DNA of 64,000 bases. It comes from an uncultured Celeribacter sp. GTDB lineage: Bacteria > Pseudomonadota > Alphaproteobacteria > Rhodobacterales > Rhodobacteraceae. Positions 18,897 to 27,589 of this stretch are shown here, in pieces. The stretch spans positions 1,426,001 through 1,490,000 of the forward strand of contig NZ_OY781106.1 in NCBI RefSeq assembly GCF_963676475.1, given 5' to 3'. The notes below the pieces were generated by a model, which did not search any database, was not told the DNA's origin, and saw nothing but the letters and a program-made list of their open reading frames with translations. Positions within the stretch are counted from its first letter, which is position 1, and each line of letters opens with the position of its first letter. The translations under genes and the position numbers were made by a program.

Positions 18897-19259
18897 ATGC
18901 CGCATCCCCAAGCCATGCCTTCGCTGACAAACCGGCTGACGACGGGTCCGATCAAAACGGGCCTGATCGCGCTGATTCTCGGCCTGTCGGCCTGTGCAGA
19001 TCGCCCCGATCTTGCGCAACGTGTGGGGCCCGTGGACCCGACGCTGGCCTGGCCCAGCCTTCTGGACACCACCGCTCTGGCGCAAAGCAGCAGCGAGGCC
19101 TCCGCCTTCGAGGACAGCCAAACCCAAGTGCAAAGCCTCGAGGCCCGTGCCGCCGCGCTCAGGGCGCGTGCCCGCCGCCTGTCGCAAACGCCGGTCCTGA
19201 GCACGTCGGAGCGTCGCTTTCTGTTGTCCGCCATAGCCCGCCTCGACCAACCCGAGTAA
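18897..19259 (+). CDS. Small hypothetical lipoprotein
   Basis: This 120-residue protein has a signal peptide ending in a lipobox LSAC (residues 30-33: GLIALILGLSAC), so it should be lipidated. The mature part has a helical segment rich in Ala, Arg and Gln (TQVQSLEARAAALRARARRL) that could form a coiled coil. No family is recognised. ATG 18897 lacks a strong ribosome site; ATG 18915 is an alternative. It sits immediately upstream of hom on the same strand (89 nt), but a functional link is not evident. Confidence 0.65.
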   Translation: MPHPQAMPSLTNRLTTGPIKTGLIALILGLSACADRPDLAQRVGPVDPTLAWPSLLDTTALAQSSSEASAFEDSQTQVQSLEARAAALRARARRLSQTPVLSTSERRFLLSAIARLDQPE

Positions 19260-19348
19260 CCCGCAGCTCCACTGCCCAACATGAGTTGCATATGCCCCCG
19301 TTCGCCGCTATCAGAACGGTCAGTTTTCTCACCCAGCCGGAGCACCTC

Positions 19349-20659
19349 ATGCCCAAACCTTCGTCCCCCCAAGCCCCCCTGCGTCTCGGCATTGCAGGCC
19401 TTGGCACCGTTGGCGTCGGCGTGATCAAGATCATCCAGCGCAAAGCCAATCTGATCGCCCAACGCACGGGTCGCCCCGTGGTGGTCACCGCCGTCTCCGC
19501 CCGTTCGAAAGACAAGGATCGCGGTGTCGATATTTCGTCCTACGCCTGGGAAGACGATCCGGTCGCTCTGGCGTTGCGCGAGGATGTGGATCTGTTCGTT
19601 GAGCTGATGGGCGGCTCCGATGGTCCGGCCAAGGCCGCGACCGAAGCCGCTCTGGCGGTCGGCAAGGATGTCGTCACCGCCAACAAGGCGATGCTCGCAC
19701 ATCACGGCCAGATGCTTGCGGAAAAGGCCGAAGCCAAAGGCGCCGTGCTGCGGTTTGAGGCTGCAGTCGCCGGTGGCATTCCGGTGATCAAATCGCTGAC
19801 CGAGGGCTTGGCTGGCAACCGCATCGAGCGCATCGCGGGCGTGATGAACGGCACCTGCAACTACATTCTGACCCGGATGGAGAACGAGGGCCTGTCTTAC
19901 GATGAGGTCTTTGAGGCCGCCAAAGCTCTGGGCTATCTCGAAGCCGATCCGACGCTGGACGTGGGCGGCATCGACGCCGGGCATAAACTGGCTTTGCTCG
20001 CCGCCATCGGGTTTGGCACGCAGGTGGATTTCGACAATATGGTCCTCGAAGGCATCGAGCGGATCACCATCGAGGACATCCGCCACGCCGCCGATATGGG
20101 CTACCGCATCAAGCTTTTGGGGGTCGCCCAGATGACCGGCCGAGGCCTTGAGCAGCGTATGACGCCCTGCCTCGTGCCCGCTTTGTCTCCCTTGGGCCAG
20201 TTGGAAAACGCCACCAATATGGTCGTGCTCGAAGGCGACGAAGTCGGCCAGATCGTGCTACGTGGCGCCGGCGCGGGCGAAGGTCCCACCGCCTCCGCCG
20301 TCATGTCCGACGTCCTGGATATCGCGCGCGGCATTCGCGTACCGACCTTTGGTGCGCCTGCTGCCGGTTTGGAAAAATCCACCCCCGCGGTGGCCGCCAC
20401 GCCTGCCCCCTATTATTTGCGCATGTCGCTTTTGGACAAACCCGGTGCCTTGGCGAAAATCGCCGCCGCCCTGGGCGACGCAGGCGTCTCCATCGACCGG
20501 ATGCGCCAATACGGCCAGGACGCCAATCCCGAAGTTGCGCCGGTGCTGATCGTCACAGACGCCACCTCGCGCGGCTCCCTCGATGCTGCTCTTGCGGGGA
20601 TGAAAGCCACCTCCGTGCTAGCGACCGAACCTGTCGCGATCCGCATCGAAAACGTTTGA
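19349..20659 (+). CDS. hom: Homoserine dehydrogenase
   Basis: This 436-residue monofunctional enzyme reduces aspartate semialdehyde to homoserine in threonine/methionine synthesis. It has the NAD(P)-binding GIAGLGTVGVGV (about residues 14-25), the substrate-binding ANKAMLAHH and MNGTCNYILTRME blocks, the catalytic-domain EADPTLDVGGIDAGHKL, and a C-terminal ACT domain (LDKPGALAKIAAALGDAGVSID) for feedback regulation. ATG 19349 has GGAG 6 nt upstream; an upstream ATG (19286) lies in unconserved sequence. The order hom-glpX-recJ is common in Rhodobacterales. Confidence 0.96.
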   Translation: MPKPSSPQAPLRLGIAGLGTVGVGVIKIIQRKANLIAQRTGRPVVVTAVSARSKDKDRGVDISSYAWEDDPVALALREDVDLFVELMGGSDGPAKAATEAALAVGKDVVTANKAMLAHHGQMLAEKAEAKGAVLRFEAAVAGGIPVIKSLTEGLAGNRIERIAGVMNGTCNYILTRMENEGLSYDEVFEAAKALGYLEADPTLDVGGIDAGHKLALLAAIGFGTQVDFDNMVLEGIERITIEDIRHAADMGYRIKLLGVAQMTGRGLEQRMTPCLVPALSPLGQLENATNMVVLEGDEVGQIVLRGAGAGEGPTASAVMSDVLDIARGIRVPTFGAPAAGLEKSTPAVAATPAPYYLRMSLLDKPGALAKIAAALGDAGVSIDRMRQYGQDANPEVAPVLIVTDATSRGSLDAALAGMKATSVLATEPVAIRIENV

Positions 20660-20773
20660 CGGTTGGGGCCGGGTGGCCCGACCTTTCCCACAAAATCTCG
20701 GGGATTTGATCTGTTCAATTGCCATGCAATTGTGATGCATCTGTTGTAAAAATTTCATCCAGATCAGCGTGTT

Positions 20774-20799
20774 GGCGCAAACATCGAAATGTTAGCGCC
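20774..20799. promoter_or_regulatory. Hyphenated palindrome upstream of glpX
   Basis: GGCGC-A-AACAT, loop CGAA, ATGTT-A-GCGCC forms a 26-bp inverted repeat with one mismatched pair, about 90 nt before the glpX start. It could be an operator (the half site TGTTAGCGC recalls LacI-type operators) or an RNA hairpin in the leader; it has no T-tract. Confidence 0.5.
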
Positions 20800-20890
20800 C
20801 TGAAGGACCCAGCACCCTTGCTCCGCTTGGGAACATGTGGTCATGAAGAAGAACAGAACTTCCTGTCCGTCTCAAAAGGACCCCTACACT

Positions 20891-21853
20891 ATGTCGCAAG
20901 CCCCCGCTTTTTATGACCGCATGCTCTCTCTTGGCCTCGCCCGTGTGGCCGAACAGGCCGCCATCGCCTCAGCCGATTACGTCGGCCATGGCGATGAGAA
21001 AGCCGCCGATCAGGCCGCTGTGAACGCCATGCGCGAACAGCTCAACTCTCTGGACATTCAGGGCGTCGTGGTGATCGGCGAAGGCGAACGCGACGAGGCC
21101 CCTATGCTCTACATCGGCGAAAACGTCGGCACCGGCAACGGCCCGGCGGTGGACATCGCGCTCGATCCGCTCGAAGGCACCACGCTGACCGCCAAAGACA
21201 TGCCAAACGCGCTGACCGTGATCGCCATGGCGCCGCGCGGCACATTGTTGCACGCCCCCGACGTTTACATGGACAAGCTCGCCATCGGGCCGGGCTATGA
21301 GAAAGACGTCGTGTCGCTGGACATGACCCCGACCGAGCGCGTCGAGGCCCTCGCCAAAGCCAAAGGTGTCACCCCGAAAGAGATCACGCTTTGTGTGCTC
21401 GAGCGTCCCCGTCACGAAGACATGATCGCCGAGCTGCGCGCCACGGGTGCTGCGATCCGCCTGATCACCGATGGCGATGTCGCCGGTGTGATCCACTGCG
21501 CCGAGCCGAAAACCGGCATCGACATGTACATGGGCTCCGGCGGCGCACCCGAGGGCGTTCTGGCGGCTTCCGCACTGAAATGCATGGGCGGTCAGATGTG
21601 GGGCAAGCTGTTGTTCCGCAACGATGACGAACGCGGTCGCGCCGCCAAAGCGGGCATCACCGATCTCGACAAAATCTATTCCCGCGACGAGTTGGTGACC
21701 TCCGACGTGATCTTCGCCGCCACCGGCGTGACCGATGGCTCCATCGTGCCGGGGATCAAGCGCGAGCCGGGCTTCCTGACCACGGAAACCATCCTGATGC
21801 GCTCGAAAACCGGCTCTGTGCGTCATATGACCTATCGCAACCCGATCAAGTAA
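20891..21853 (+). CDS. glpX: Class II fructose-1,6-bisphosphatase
   Basis: This 320-residue protein is GlpX, a metal-dependent phosphatase that removes the 1-phosphate of fructose-1,6-bisphosphate in gluconeogenesis. Diagnostic blocks are VVIGEGERDEAPMLYIGE (metal site) and DIALDPLEGTT (catalytic DPLEGT, about residues 98-108), plus MYMGSGGAPEGVLAASALKC. ATG 20891 begins MSQAPAFYDRML, the usual roseobacter N-terminus, with AAAGGA about 10 nt upstream; ATG 20837 is rejected. It is followed by a strong terminator. Confidence 0.96.
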   Translation: MSQAPAFYDRMLSLGLARVAEQAAIASADYVGHGDEKAADQAAVNAMREQLNSLDIQGVVVIGEGERDEAPMLYIGENVGTGNGPAVDIALDPLEGTTLTAKDMPNALTVIAMAPRGTLLHAPDVYMDKLAIGPGYEKDVVSLDMTPTERVEALAKAKGVTPKEITLCVLERPRHEDMIAELRATGAAIRLITDGDVAGVIHCAEPKTGIDMYMGSGGAPEGVLAASALKCMGGQMWGKLLFRNDDERGRAAKAGITDLDKIYSRDELVTSDVIFAATGVTDGSIVPGIKREPGFLTTETILMRSKTGSVRHMTYRNPIK

Positions 21854-21873
21854 GCGATCGGCCAAACGAATGG

Positions 21874-21902
21874 AAAGGCGGCGCTTCGGAGCCGCCTTTT
21901 TT
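21874..21902 (+). terminator. Rho-independent terminator after glpX
   Basis: A 9-bp stem (AAAGGCGGC / GCCGCCTTT) with an 8-nt loop is followed by TTT, 21 nt past the glpX stop codon. It separates glpX from recJ. Confidence 0.9.
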
Positions 21903-21912
21903 CATTGTCAAA

Positions 21913-22020
21913 GCGTTTCGACTTTAACTTGATCTATCACGTAAAGTCGAAACGCCCGCTCTGCTTGGACGTTGCACTGCGTTTGTGCTCAAACCCGAAT
22001 TCAGGTTTAAGCACAAACGC
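21913..22020. repeat. Two adjacent large palindromes between glpX and recJ
   Basis: First element: perfect 14-bp arms GCGTTTCGACTTTA (21913-21926) and its complement (21942-21955) around a 15-nt spacer. Second element: arms GCGTTTGTGCT (21979-21989) and complement (22010-22020), extended inward by AAACC/GGTTT and a central GAATTC. Both start GCGTTT and end AAACGC, like dispersed palindromic repeats. They occupy the space just before recJ. Confidence 0.8.
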
Positions 22021-22071
22021 TTTATTTCATGCGTGATTGCAACTCTGGCAGGCTTCGGCGATACAGGGCGC

Positions 22072-23817
22072 ATGCGTGATTTTCTCAATGTCTCCGCCTC
22101 CCTCACAGGCCGCCGCTGGCTTGGCCCCTCGGTCGAGCGCGACCGTCAGGCCGAGGCGCTGGCGCAGCAAACCGCCCTGCCCCTGCCGCTCTGTCAAACG
22201 CTGGCCCGCCGCGGCGTGATACCGGAGGAGGTCGCGGGATTTCTCGACCCGAAGCTCAAGGACTTGCTGCCCGATCCTTTGACGCTCAAGGACATGGGCG
22301 TGGCGGCGACACGGTTTCTTAAAGCGGTCAAGACCAAGGAGAAAATCGCCGTTTTCGCCGATTACGATGTTGATGGCGGCACGTCGGCTGCGCTTTTGAT
22401 CACATGGCTGCGCCAAATGGGGCGCCCTGCGACGCTCTATATTCCCGACAGGATCGACGAAGGCTATGGGCCCAACGCGCCCGCGATGGAGGCGCTGGCC
22501 CGTGACCACGACCTGATCCTCTGCGTCGACTGCGGCACGCTCTCCCATGACGCCATCGCCGCCGCCAAAGGTGCGGATGTGGTCGTGCTGGACCACCACC
22601 TGGGCGGCGAAACCTTGCCCGATTGTGTCGCCGTGGTGAACCCGAACCGCCAGGATGAGAGCGGCGATCTGGCGCATCTCTGCGCGGCCTCCGTGGTCTT
22701 CTTGATGCTGGTCGAAGCGGGTCGCCAGATGCGGGCCGAGGGCGCCAAAGGCCCCGATCTCATGGCGATGCTCGATCTCGTGGCGCTCGCCACCGTCGCC
22801 GATGTTGCGCCCCTGATCGGTGTGAACCGTGCGCTGGTGCGGCAAGGCCTTAAAGTGATGGCCCGGCGCGAGCGCATCGGGCTTCGGGCCCTCGCCGATG
22901 TGTCCCGCATGGATTCGGCGCCGACCTCCTATTCTTTGGGCTTCATGTTGGGTCCCCGGATCAACGCCGGCGGGCGGATCGGTGCGGCGGATTTGGGCGC
23001 GCGGCTCTTGTCCACCGAAGACCCGCATGAGGCGCAGGCGCTCGCTGAACGGCTCGATCAGCTCAACACCGAACGCCGCGAGGTCGAGAACGCCGTGCGC
23101 GCCGAGGCGCTGGTCCAGGCCGAAATGCGCGGGCTGGAGGCGCCGCTCGTGTGGGCCGCAGGCGACGGCTGGCACCCTGGTGTGGTCGGCATCGTCGCCT
23201 CGCGCCTGAAAGAATCCACCAATCGTCCCGCCGTCGTGATCGGTTTCGATGAGGACGGCGTCGGCAAAGGGTCCGGGCGGTCGGTGAGCGGCGTCGATCT
23301 CGGCGCCTCGATCCAGCGACTGGCCGCCGAGGGGCTGTTGGTCAAAGGCGGCGGGCATAAGATGGCAGCGGGTCTGACCGTGATGCGCGACCAGTTGGAG
23401 CCCGCGATGGAACGTCTGGCCGAGCTTTTGGCGAAACAGGGCGCGGGCGATCTTGGACCTTCGGATTTGAAACTCGACGGGCTCTTGATGCCCGCCGCCG
23501 CCACGCCCGATCTGATCGCACAGCTCGAGGCGGCTGGCCCCTATGGTGCCTCGGCCCCTGCCCCACGCTTTGCCTTCCCGGAGTGCGCCATTCATTTTGC
23601 CCGCCGCGTCGGTGAAAGCCATCTCAAGGTGACATTTTCCGCCGGTGTCGGCCCGCGTCTCGACGCGATCAGCTTTGGTGCTTTCGATGGACCTCTGGGC
23701 CCCGCGCTCGAACGCCACGGCGGCGCGCGGTTCCATCTGGCGGGGCGTCTGGAGATCAACACTTGGGGCGGGAGGCAATCCGTGCAAGTGCGTCTCGAGG
23801 ATGCCGCGGAGGCGTAA
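22072..23817 (+). CDS. recJ: Single-stranded-DNA exonuclease RecJ
   Basis: This 581-residue protein is RecJ, a 5'-3' exonuclease on single-stranded DNA in RecF recombination and mismatch repair. It carries the DHH-family metal motifs: DYDVDGGTSAALL (about residues 98-110) and VLDHHLGGE (about 173-181, the DHH triad). The DHHA1 domain follows, with GRIGAADLGARLL and GRSVSGVDLGASI and the KGGGHKMAAGLT block, then an OB-like C-terminus. ATG 22072 gives the normal family length; an earlier in-frame ATG at 21985 is inside the upstream palindrome. Confidence 0.96.
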   Translation: MRDFLNVSASLTGRRWLGPSVERDRQAEALAQQTALPLPLCQTLARRGVIPEEVAGFLDPKLKDLLPDPLTLKDMGVAATRFLKAVKTKEKIAVFADYDVDGGTSAALLITWLRQMGRPATLYIPDRIDEGYGPNAPAMEALARDHDLILCVDCGTLSHDAIAAAKGADVVVLDHHLGGETLPDCVAVVNPNRQDESGDLAHLCAASVVFLMLVEAGRQMRAEGAKGPDLMAMLDLVALATVADVAPLIGVNRALVRQGLKVMARRERIGLRALADVSRMDSAPTSYSLGFMLGPRINAGGRIGAADLGARLLSTEDPHEAQALAERLDQLNTERREVENAVRAEALVQAEMRGLEAPLVWAAGDGWHPGVVGIVASRLKESTNRPAVVIGFDEDGVGKGSGRSVSGVDLGASIQRLAAEGLLVKGGGHKMAAGLTVMRDQLEPAMERLAELLAKQGAGDLGPSDLKLDGLLMPAAATPDLIAQLEAAGPYGASAPAPRFAFPECAIHFARRVGESHLKVTFSAGVGPRLDAISFGAFDGPLGPALERHGGARFHLAGRLEINTWGGRQSVQVRLEDAAEA

Positions 23818-23890
23818 GAAGACCGCCTTCTCCCGCAATGTTTTGCACCCTGTCACAAGTTTTTCAAAAAACGCGACCCAAAGGCAAAAT

Positions 23891-24017
23891 ACCTCTTGCG
23901 CCCCCCGTCGGGATTTCATAGATACGCGCTCACACCAAGCGCGGTCCGTTCGTCTATCGGTTAGGACGCCAGGTTTTCAACCTGGAAAGAGGGGTTCGAT
24001 TCCCCTACGGACTGCCA
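23891..24017 (+). repeat. Left copy of a 126-127-bp inverted duplication (tRNA-Glu and its upstream region)
   Basis: The tRNA gene plus about 52 bp upstream is repeated in opposite orientation at 32546-32671. The tRNA parts are identical and the upstream 52 bp differ at only about two positions (for example ATAGATACG versus ATAAATACG). The two copies bracket the 8.5-kb RpoE/photolyase block. Confidence 0.9.
23943..24017 (+). tRNA. tRNA-Glu (anticodon TTC)
   Basis: The 75-nt cloverleaf includes an encoded 3' CCA. Acceptor strands are GGTCCGT and ACGGACT with discriminator G. The D-arm contains GGTTAGGA. The anticodon stem CCAGG/CCTGG holds loop TTTTCAA with anticodon TTC. The T-arm contains GGTTCGATTC. 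An identical gene lies inverted at 32546-32620. Confidence 0.97.
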
Positions 24018-24114
24018 CTTTTCCCAAAAACCGATATCCTGCCGCAAAGCCGAAATTCATTCGGTCCCGAGTGCTGCCCCGAGACCGTGTTGCGCGAACC
24101 AATTCGTCGCGGTT

Positions 24115-25296
24115 TCACGCGCTTTGGGCATGCGCATATTCAACTTGGACCACATCACACCGCCCGGTCTCAAAAGCTGCGGCGCAGCCATCCAGATAGA
24201 ATTGCCAACACCGCAGAAAACTTTCGTCATAGCCCAGACGATGAATGCGCTTGCGTTCGGCCATCATCCGTTCTGACCAGATACGACAGGTGCGCGCGTA
24301 ATCCTTGCCGAATGTAAATGTATCTTTGACCGTCAGCCCCGCCCGCGCGGCTTCGGTCACCAAATTCGCATTGCACAACAGCATGCCGCCCGGAAATACA
24401 TGTTGGCGAATGAAATCGGACCTGTTGCGATAGATCGAAAACTCTGCGTCGGGGACCGTGATCGCCTGAATGACCGCACGACCGCCGGGGGCGAGACGGG
24501 ATTTCAGTGTCGAGAAATAGGCGGGCCAATAGCGTTCGCCGACAGCCTCGATCATCTCGATCGAGACGATCGTATCGAATTGACCTGTGACCTCGCGGTA
24601 GTCCTGAAGACGGATTTCGGCGCGTCCGTCGAGCCGGGCATCGGCATAGCCTTTTTGCGACGGCGAAAGCGTGATCCCCGTCACCCGATGACCGCGCTCG
24701 GAGGCCGTTTCGGCAAAACCGCCCCAACCGCAGCCAATTTCCAAAAGACGGTCGCCATGCGCGCCGCCTGCGCTCTGTGACAGGCGGGACAGAATGCGGT
24801 CGTTTTTGCGGGCCTGAGCCATCTCCAACGTATCGCCCTCGGCAAAGAGAGCAGAGGAATAGGTCATGCCCGGATCGAGCCAGAGCTGGTAGAATTCATT
24901 TCCGACGTCGTAATGCGCCCGGATGTTGCGCGACGCGCCACGCAGATTGTTAAGCCGCAGGAGCCGGTCCACAAGCCGCATCCCCGCCGCCTGCACGCGT
25001 CCCGGCTCGCCCCAATGAGACAACCGTCCAAGGTTTTTTAAAGCGAGTTTCAGCACCTCCTCAAGGCGTGAGCTTTGCCATTCGCCCGCGATCCAGCCTT
25101 CGCCCAGACCGACATCGCCCCGCAGCGCCAGACGCGGCAAAAGCCGCCAGTCGCGAATATGCAGATCGGCTTCGGGCCCCTCGGAGCCAAACCGATACTG
25201 CGTGCCTTCCGGGGTGATCAGGGTCAAGCGACCATGCTCGATGCGCTCGAGCGCAGAGAGAAACCGGGATTGCATCGAAGCTGTGGCAAGGATCAT
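24115..25296 (-). CDS. cfa: Cyclopropane-fatty-acyl-phospholipid synthase family methyltransferase
   Basis: This 393-residue protein methylates the double bond of membrane phospholipid acyl chains with S-adenosylmethionine. NIRAHYDVGNEFYQLWLD and MTYSSALF (about residues 124-150) are the Cfa signature, and LLEIGCGWGGFAETA is the SAM-binding motif I. Conserved SIEMIEAVGERYW and HVFPGGMLL follow. It is the last gene of an FAD oxidoreductase-DUF1365-cfa operon; its start overlaps the DUF1365 stop (ATGA). In Rhodobacter, Cfa-like methylases in RpoE-controlled operons are tied to singlet-oxygen responses and modified fatty acids; which product this one makes cannot be told from sequence. Confidence 0.9.
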   Translation of the reverse strand: MILATASMQSRFLSALERIEHGRLTLITPEGTQYRFGSEGPEADLHIRDWRLLPRLALRGDVGLGEGWIAGEWQSSRLEEVLKLALKNLGRLSHWGEPGRVQAAGMRLVDRLLRLNNLRGASRNIRAHYDVGNEFYQLWLDPGMTYSSALFAEGDTLEMAQARKNDRILSRLSQSAGGAHGDRLLEIGCGWGGFAETASERGHRVTGITLSPSQKGYADARLDGRAEIRLQDYREVTGQFDTIVSIEMIEAVGERYWPAYFSTLKSRLAPGGRAVIQAITVPDAEFSIYRNRSDFIRQHVFPGGMLLCNANLVTEAARAGLTVKDTFTFGKDYARTCRIWSERMMAERKRIHRLGYDESFLRCWQFYLDGCAAAFETGRCDVVQVEYAHAQSA

Positions 25297-26072
25297 GAAG
25301 AAATCTCCGCGTCGGGGGGGGATGGGCGTTTGCGATAGGCCGCGCCTTTGAGTTTGAGGCGCAAAGCATGCCAGTAAATTTGCATGACCACACTCAGGGC
25401 GCCGCCGGGACGGCGCAGAGCGCCGAAAAGAATGTCACGGTTTCTCAGAATCTTAAGAGGGCCAGACATGGCGGTGTCGATGCCGGCATCGCCGTCGATC
25501 TGACTGATCCGCATCGCGATCCGGTCGGCCCCGACAGAGAGGTTAAATCGGTACTCCCCGGAGATGTCCTGAAACGGCGAGACATAAAAGACCTTTTGCG
25601 CGGTGAGCGGCGTGTCGGCTGTGATGGGCGCAAGCGCGGGCCGTGACAGAAGGTAACTGTGGCGTTGACCGAAGGTATTGTTCACCTCGGCGATGGCAGC
25701 GATCAGATTGTCTCCGTCAAAAAGCAGCCAAAAGCTCACCGGGTTGAACCAATAGCCCAGAAATCGCGGCTGGCTCAGAAGGGCGAGTGTCCGCCCCTCG
25801 CGTGGAGCAAGCTCCAGTTTCGCGAAGTTCTCCCAGGCCCAGGAGGCCCCCGTCCCCTGACCGCGCTGTCCGCCATGATCGCGGTCGTGAAACGCGATCA
25901 GGTTGAAGCGATTGCGGCCCATGAGGCGCGGAAGCTGCGCATATTCCGGCGCGAGCAGGACGAAATCGGCACGCGAGCGAAACGCGTAACGCAGGTCGTC
26001 ACGGCGGGCATGCGTCAGGGACGCGGGCATGGCAAACACGGCCCCCGCGCGCAGACGGGAGGCCAGGCTCAC
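25293..26072 (-). CDS. DUF1365 family protein
   Basis: This 259-residue protein belongs to DUF1365, almost always encoded between an FAD-dependent amine-oxidase-like protein and a Cfa-type methyltransferase. Family landmarks are SLTHARRDDLRYAFRSRADF at the N-terminus, RFLGYWFNPVSFWLLFD (about residues 104-120) and VFYVSPFQDISGEYRF. The biochemical role is not established; the neighbourhood implies modification of membrane lipid acyl chains. It overlaps the stops and starts of both neighbours by 4 nt, so the three proteins are translationally coupled. Confidence 0.9.
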   Translation of the reverse strand: MSLASRLRAGAVFAMPASLTHARRDDLRYAFRSRADFVLLAPEYAQLPRLMGRNRFNLIAFHDRDHGGQRGQGTGASWAWENFAKLELAPREGRTLALLSQPRFLGYWFNPVSFWLLFDGDNLIAAIAEVNNTFGQRHSYLLSRPALAPITADTPLTAQKVFYVSPFQDISGEYRFNLSVGADRIAMRISQIDGDAGIDTAMSGPLKILRNRDILFGALRRPGGALSVVMQIYWHALRLKLKGAAYRKRPSPPDAEISS

Positions 26073-27349
26073 GACATCACCTGAGCGGGAAGGAGTTGCC
26101 GCGCCACGCGCTGTGCGGTGGCAAAGCCATCTTCGTGAAACCCGTTGCGCAACCAGGCGCCGGTGAACCAGGTGTTGCGATGGCCCTGACGCGCGGCGAT
26201 GCGCCTCTGGGCGGCCACAGCGCCGGCGTCGAACAGCGGGTGGTCGAAGAGTTTTTCATCATAGATCAGCCGGTCGTCGATCTCCTGACCGGGGTTCAGC
26301 GAGACGAACATCGGATCGTCCTCGGGAATGTTTTGCAGCCGGTTCATCCAATAGGTCACGCCCACCGACTGGCCTGTCTGGTTGTGGCTGACCCAGGAGC
26401 TCCAGCAACTGCGCCGCCGGGGCATCACCCGCGTGTCGGCATGAAGCACAGCACGGTTGGGTTGAAAGCGGATCGCGGAAAGATCGGCGCGCTCCTGCGC
26501 ATCGGCGTCACTCAGCATGGCAAGCGCCTGATCGGAATGGCTGGCAAAGATGACATGATCGAAGGGCTCCGCCTCCGCGCCATAGGCCTGCACCGTCACT
26601 CCGCCTTCGTGCCGTGTCACCGCCTTGACGGGCGTGCCGGGGCGCAGCGTGACGTTGAGCCGGGTGAGCGCATCGGTCAGGCGGCTGACGTAGGAGATCG
26701 ACCCGCCCTCGACGGTCCACCATTGATAATGCCCCTTGTGGGACATCAGCCCATGATTGCGCATGAAGCGCAAAAGTGCCTGAGCGGGGAAAGCCCCGAT
26801 GTCGCTCTCCGGCGTCGACCAGATCGCCGCACAGAACGGGAACAGGTAATGATCCCGGAACCGTGTCCCGAGCCGCATGGCGGCGATCAATTCGGCGATC
26901 GTGGCCTCGGGCATCGTCGCAAGCGCCGTCTCGGCCTCGGCATTGAAGCGTAGCACATCACGGATCATCCGGTAAAATCCCGGATCGACGATGTGCCGCC
27001 GTTGTCCGAAAAGCGATCCCAAAGAGCGCAGGGCATATTCGACGCGGCCATTGTCGAGAGATACGCCGAAACTCATGTCGCTTTTGGTGATCGGCACATC
27101 GAGATCGCGAAACAGGCCGGTCAGATGGGGATAGTTGACATGGTTGAACACGATGAACCCGGTGTCGACGGGCTGCGTGCCATGCCGCCCGGCCATCACG
27201 GTGCGGGCATGTCCGCCGAGCCGTGGCTCCGCCTCGAACAGGGTGACGTGGTGATCGCGCCCGAGCAGCCAGGCCGAGGCCAGACCGGAAATGCCGCCGC
27301 CGATGATGGCGATGCGCTGAGGGGCTCCTTTGGTCACATCGAAAGGCAT
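26069..27349 (-). CDS. FAD-dependent amine oxidase-like protein (NAD-binding, DUF1365/Cfa operon)
   Basis: This 426-residue protein has an N-terminal dinucleotide fold RIAIIGGGISGLASAWLLG (about residues 12-30) and GGHARTV, then FNHVNYPHLTGLF and a C-terminal FTGAWLRNGFHEDG motif, as in the amine-oxidase/desaturase-like flavoproteins paired with DUF1365 and Cfa. ATG 27349 has GAGGATC 4-10 nt upstream; earlier in-frame ATGs lie beyond the promoter. The gene is divergent from the sigma factor and has a matching TGATCC...CGTAAC promoter at 27375-27402, so it should belong to the RpoE-type regulon. A role in unsaturated or furan-type fatty-acid chemistry is an inference from Rhodobacter relatives. 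Confidence 0.88.
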   Translation of the reverse strand: MPFDVTKGAPQRIAIIGGGISGLASAWLLGRDHHVTLFEAEPRLGGHARTVMAGRHGTQPVDTGFIVFNHVNYPHLTGLFRDLDVPITKSDMSFGVSLDNGRVEYALRSLGSLFGQRRHIVDPGFYRMIRDVLRFNAEAETALATMPEATIAELIAAMRLGTRFRDHYLFPFCAAIWSTPESDIGAFPAQALLRFMRNHGLMSHKGHYQWWTVEGGSISYVSRLTDALTRLNVTLRPGTPVKAVTRHEGGVTVQAYGAEAEPFDHVIFASHSDQALAMLSDADAQERADLSAIRFQPNRAVLHADTRVMPRRRSCWSSWVSHNQTGQSVGVTYWMNRLQNIPEDDPMFVSLNPGQEIDDRLIYDEKLFDHPLFDAGAVAAQRRIAARQGHRNTWFTGAWLRNGFHEDGFATAQRVARQLLPAQVMS

Positions 27350-27374
27350 GGTGATCCTCTTTGGTTTTAAAAGT

Positions 27375-27402
27375 GTTACGACCGGGGGCTGCAGGCGGAT
27401 CA
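27375..27402 (-). promoter_or_regulatory. RpoE-type promoter for the FAD oxidoreductase operon
   Basis: On the minus strand TGATCC (27402-27397), 16 nt, CGTAAC (27380-27375). The same two boxes with the same spacing occur on the opposite strand for the sigma gene and, with 15 nt, upstream of the photolyase operon. The TGATC -35 box recalls Rhodobacter RpoE promoters. Confidence 0.72.
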
Positions 27403-27425
27403 ATTTCACAGAAATTATTTTTTTG

Positions 27426-27453
27426 TGATCCGAACTGTGCAGACCCGCGTAAT
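27426..27453 (+). promoter_or_regulatory. RpoE-type autoregulatory promoter for the sigma/anti-sigma operon
   Basis: TGATCC (27426-27431), 16 nt, CGTAAT (27448-27453). It mirrors the divergent promoter at 27375-27402. Transcription would begin near 27460, ruling out a sigma-factor start at 27425. Confidence 0.72.
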
Positions 27454-27589
27454 GCGTTCCATGACCCTGCTCGATGCACATTCAGATATGCGTGAACGCT
27501 CTGCGCCTTCGATGTCGCCCTTGACGTCCCCCTTGACGTTTGTGGCGGCGGCGTCAGATTCGTCTTTGAAAAAGACAAAGGTGGCACAG

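Noticed and set aside
22027..23919. A 630-codon frame antisense to recJ
   Set aside because: Shadow of recJ; His/Arg-rich and lacking any family resemblance.
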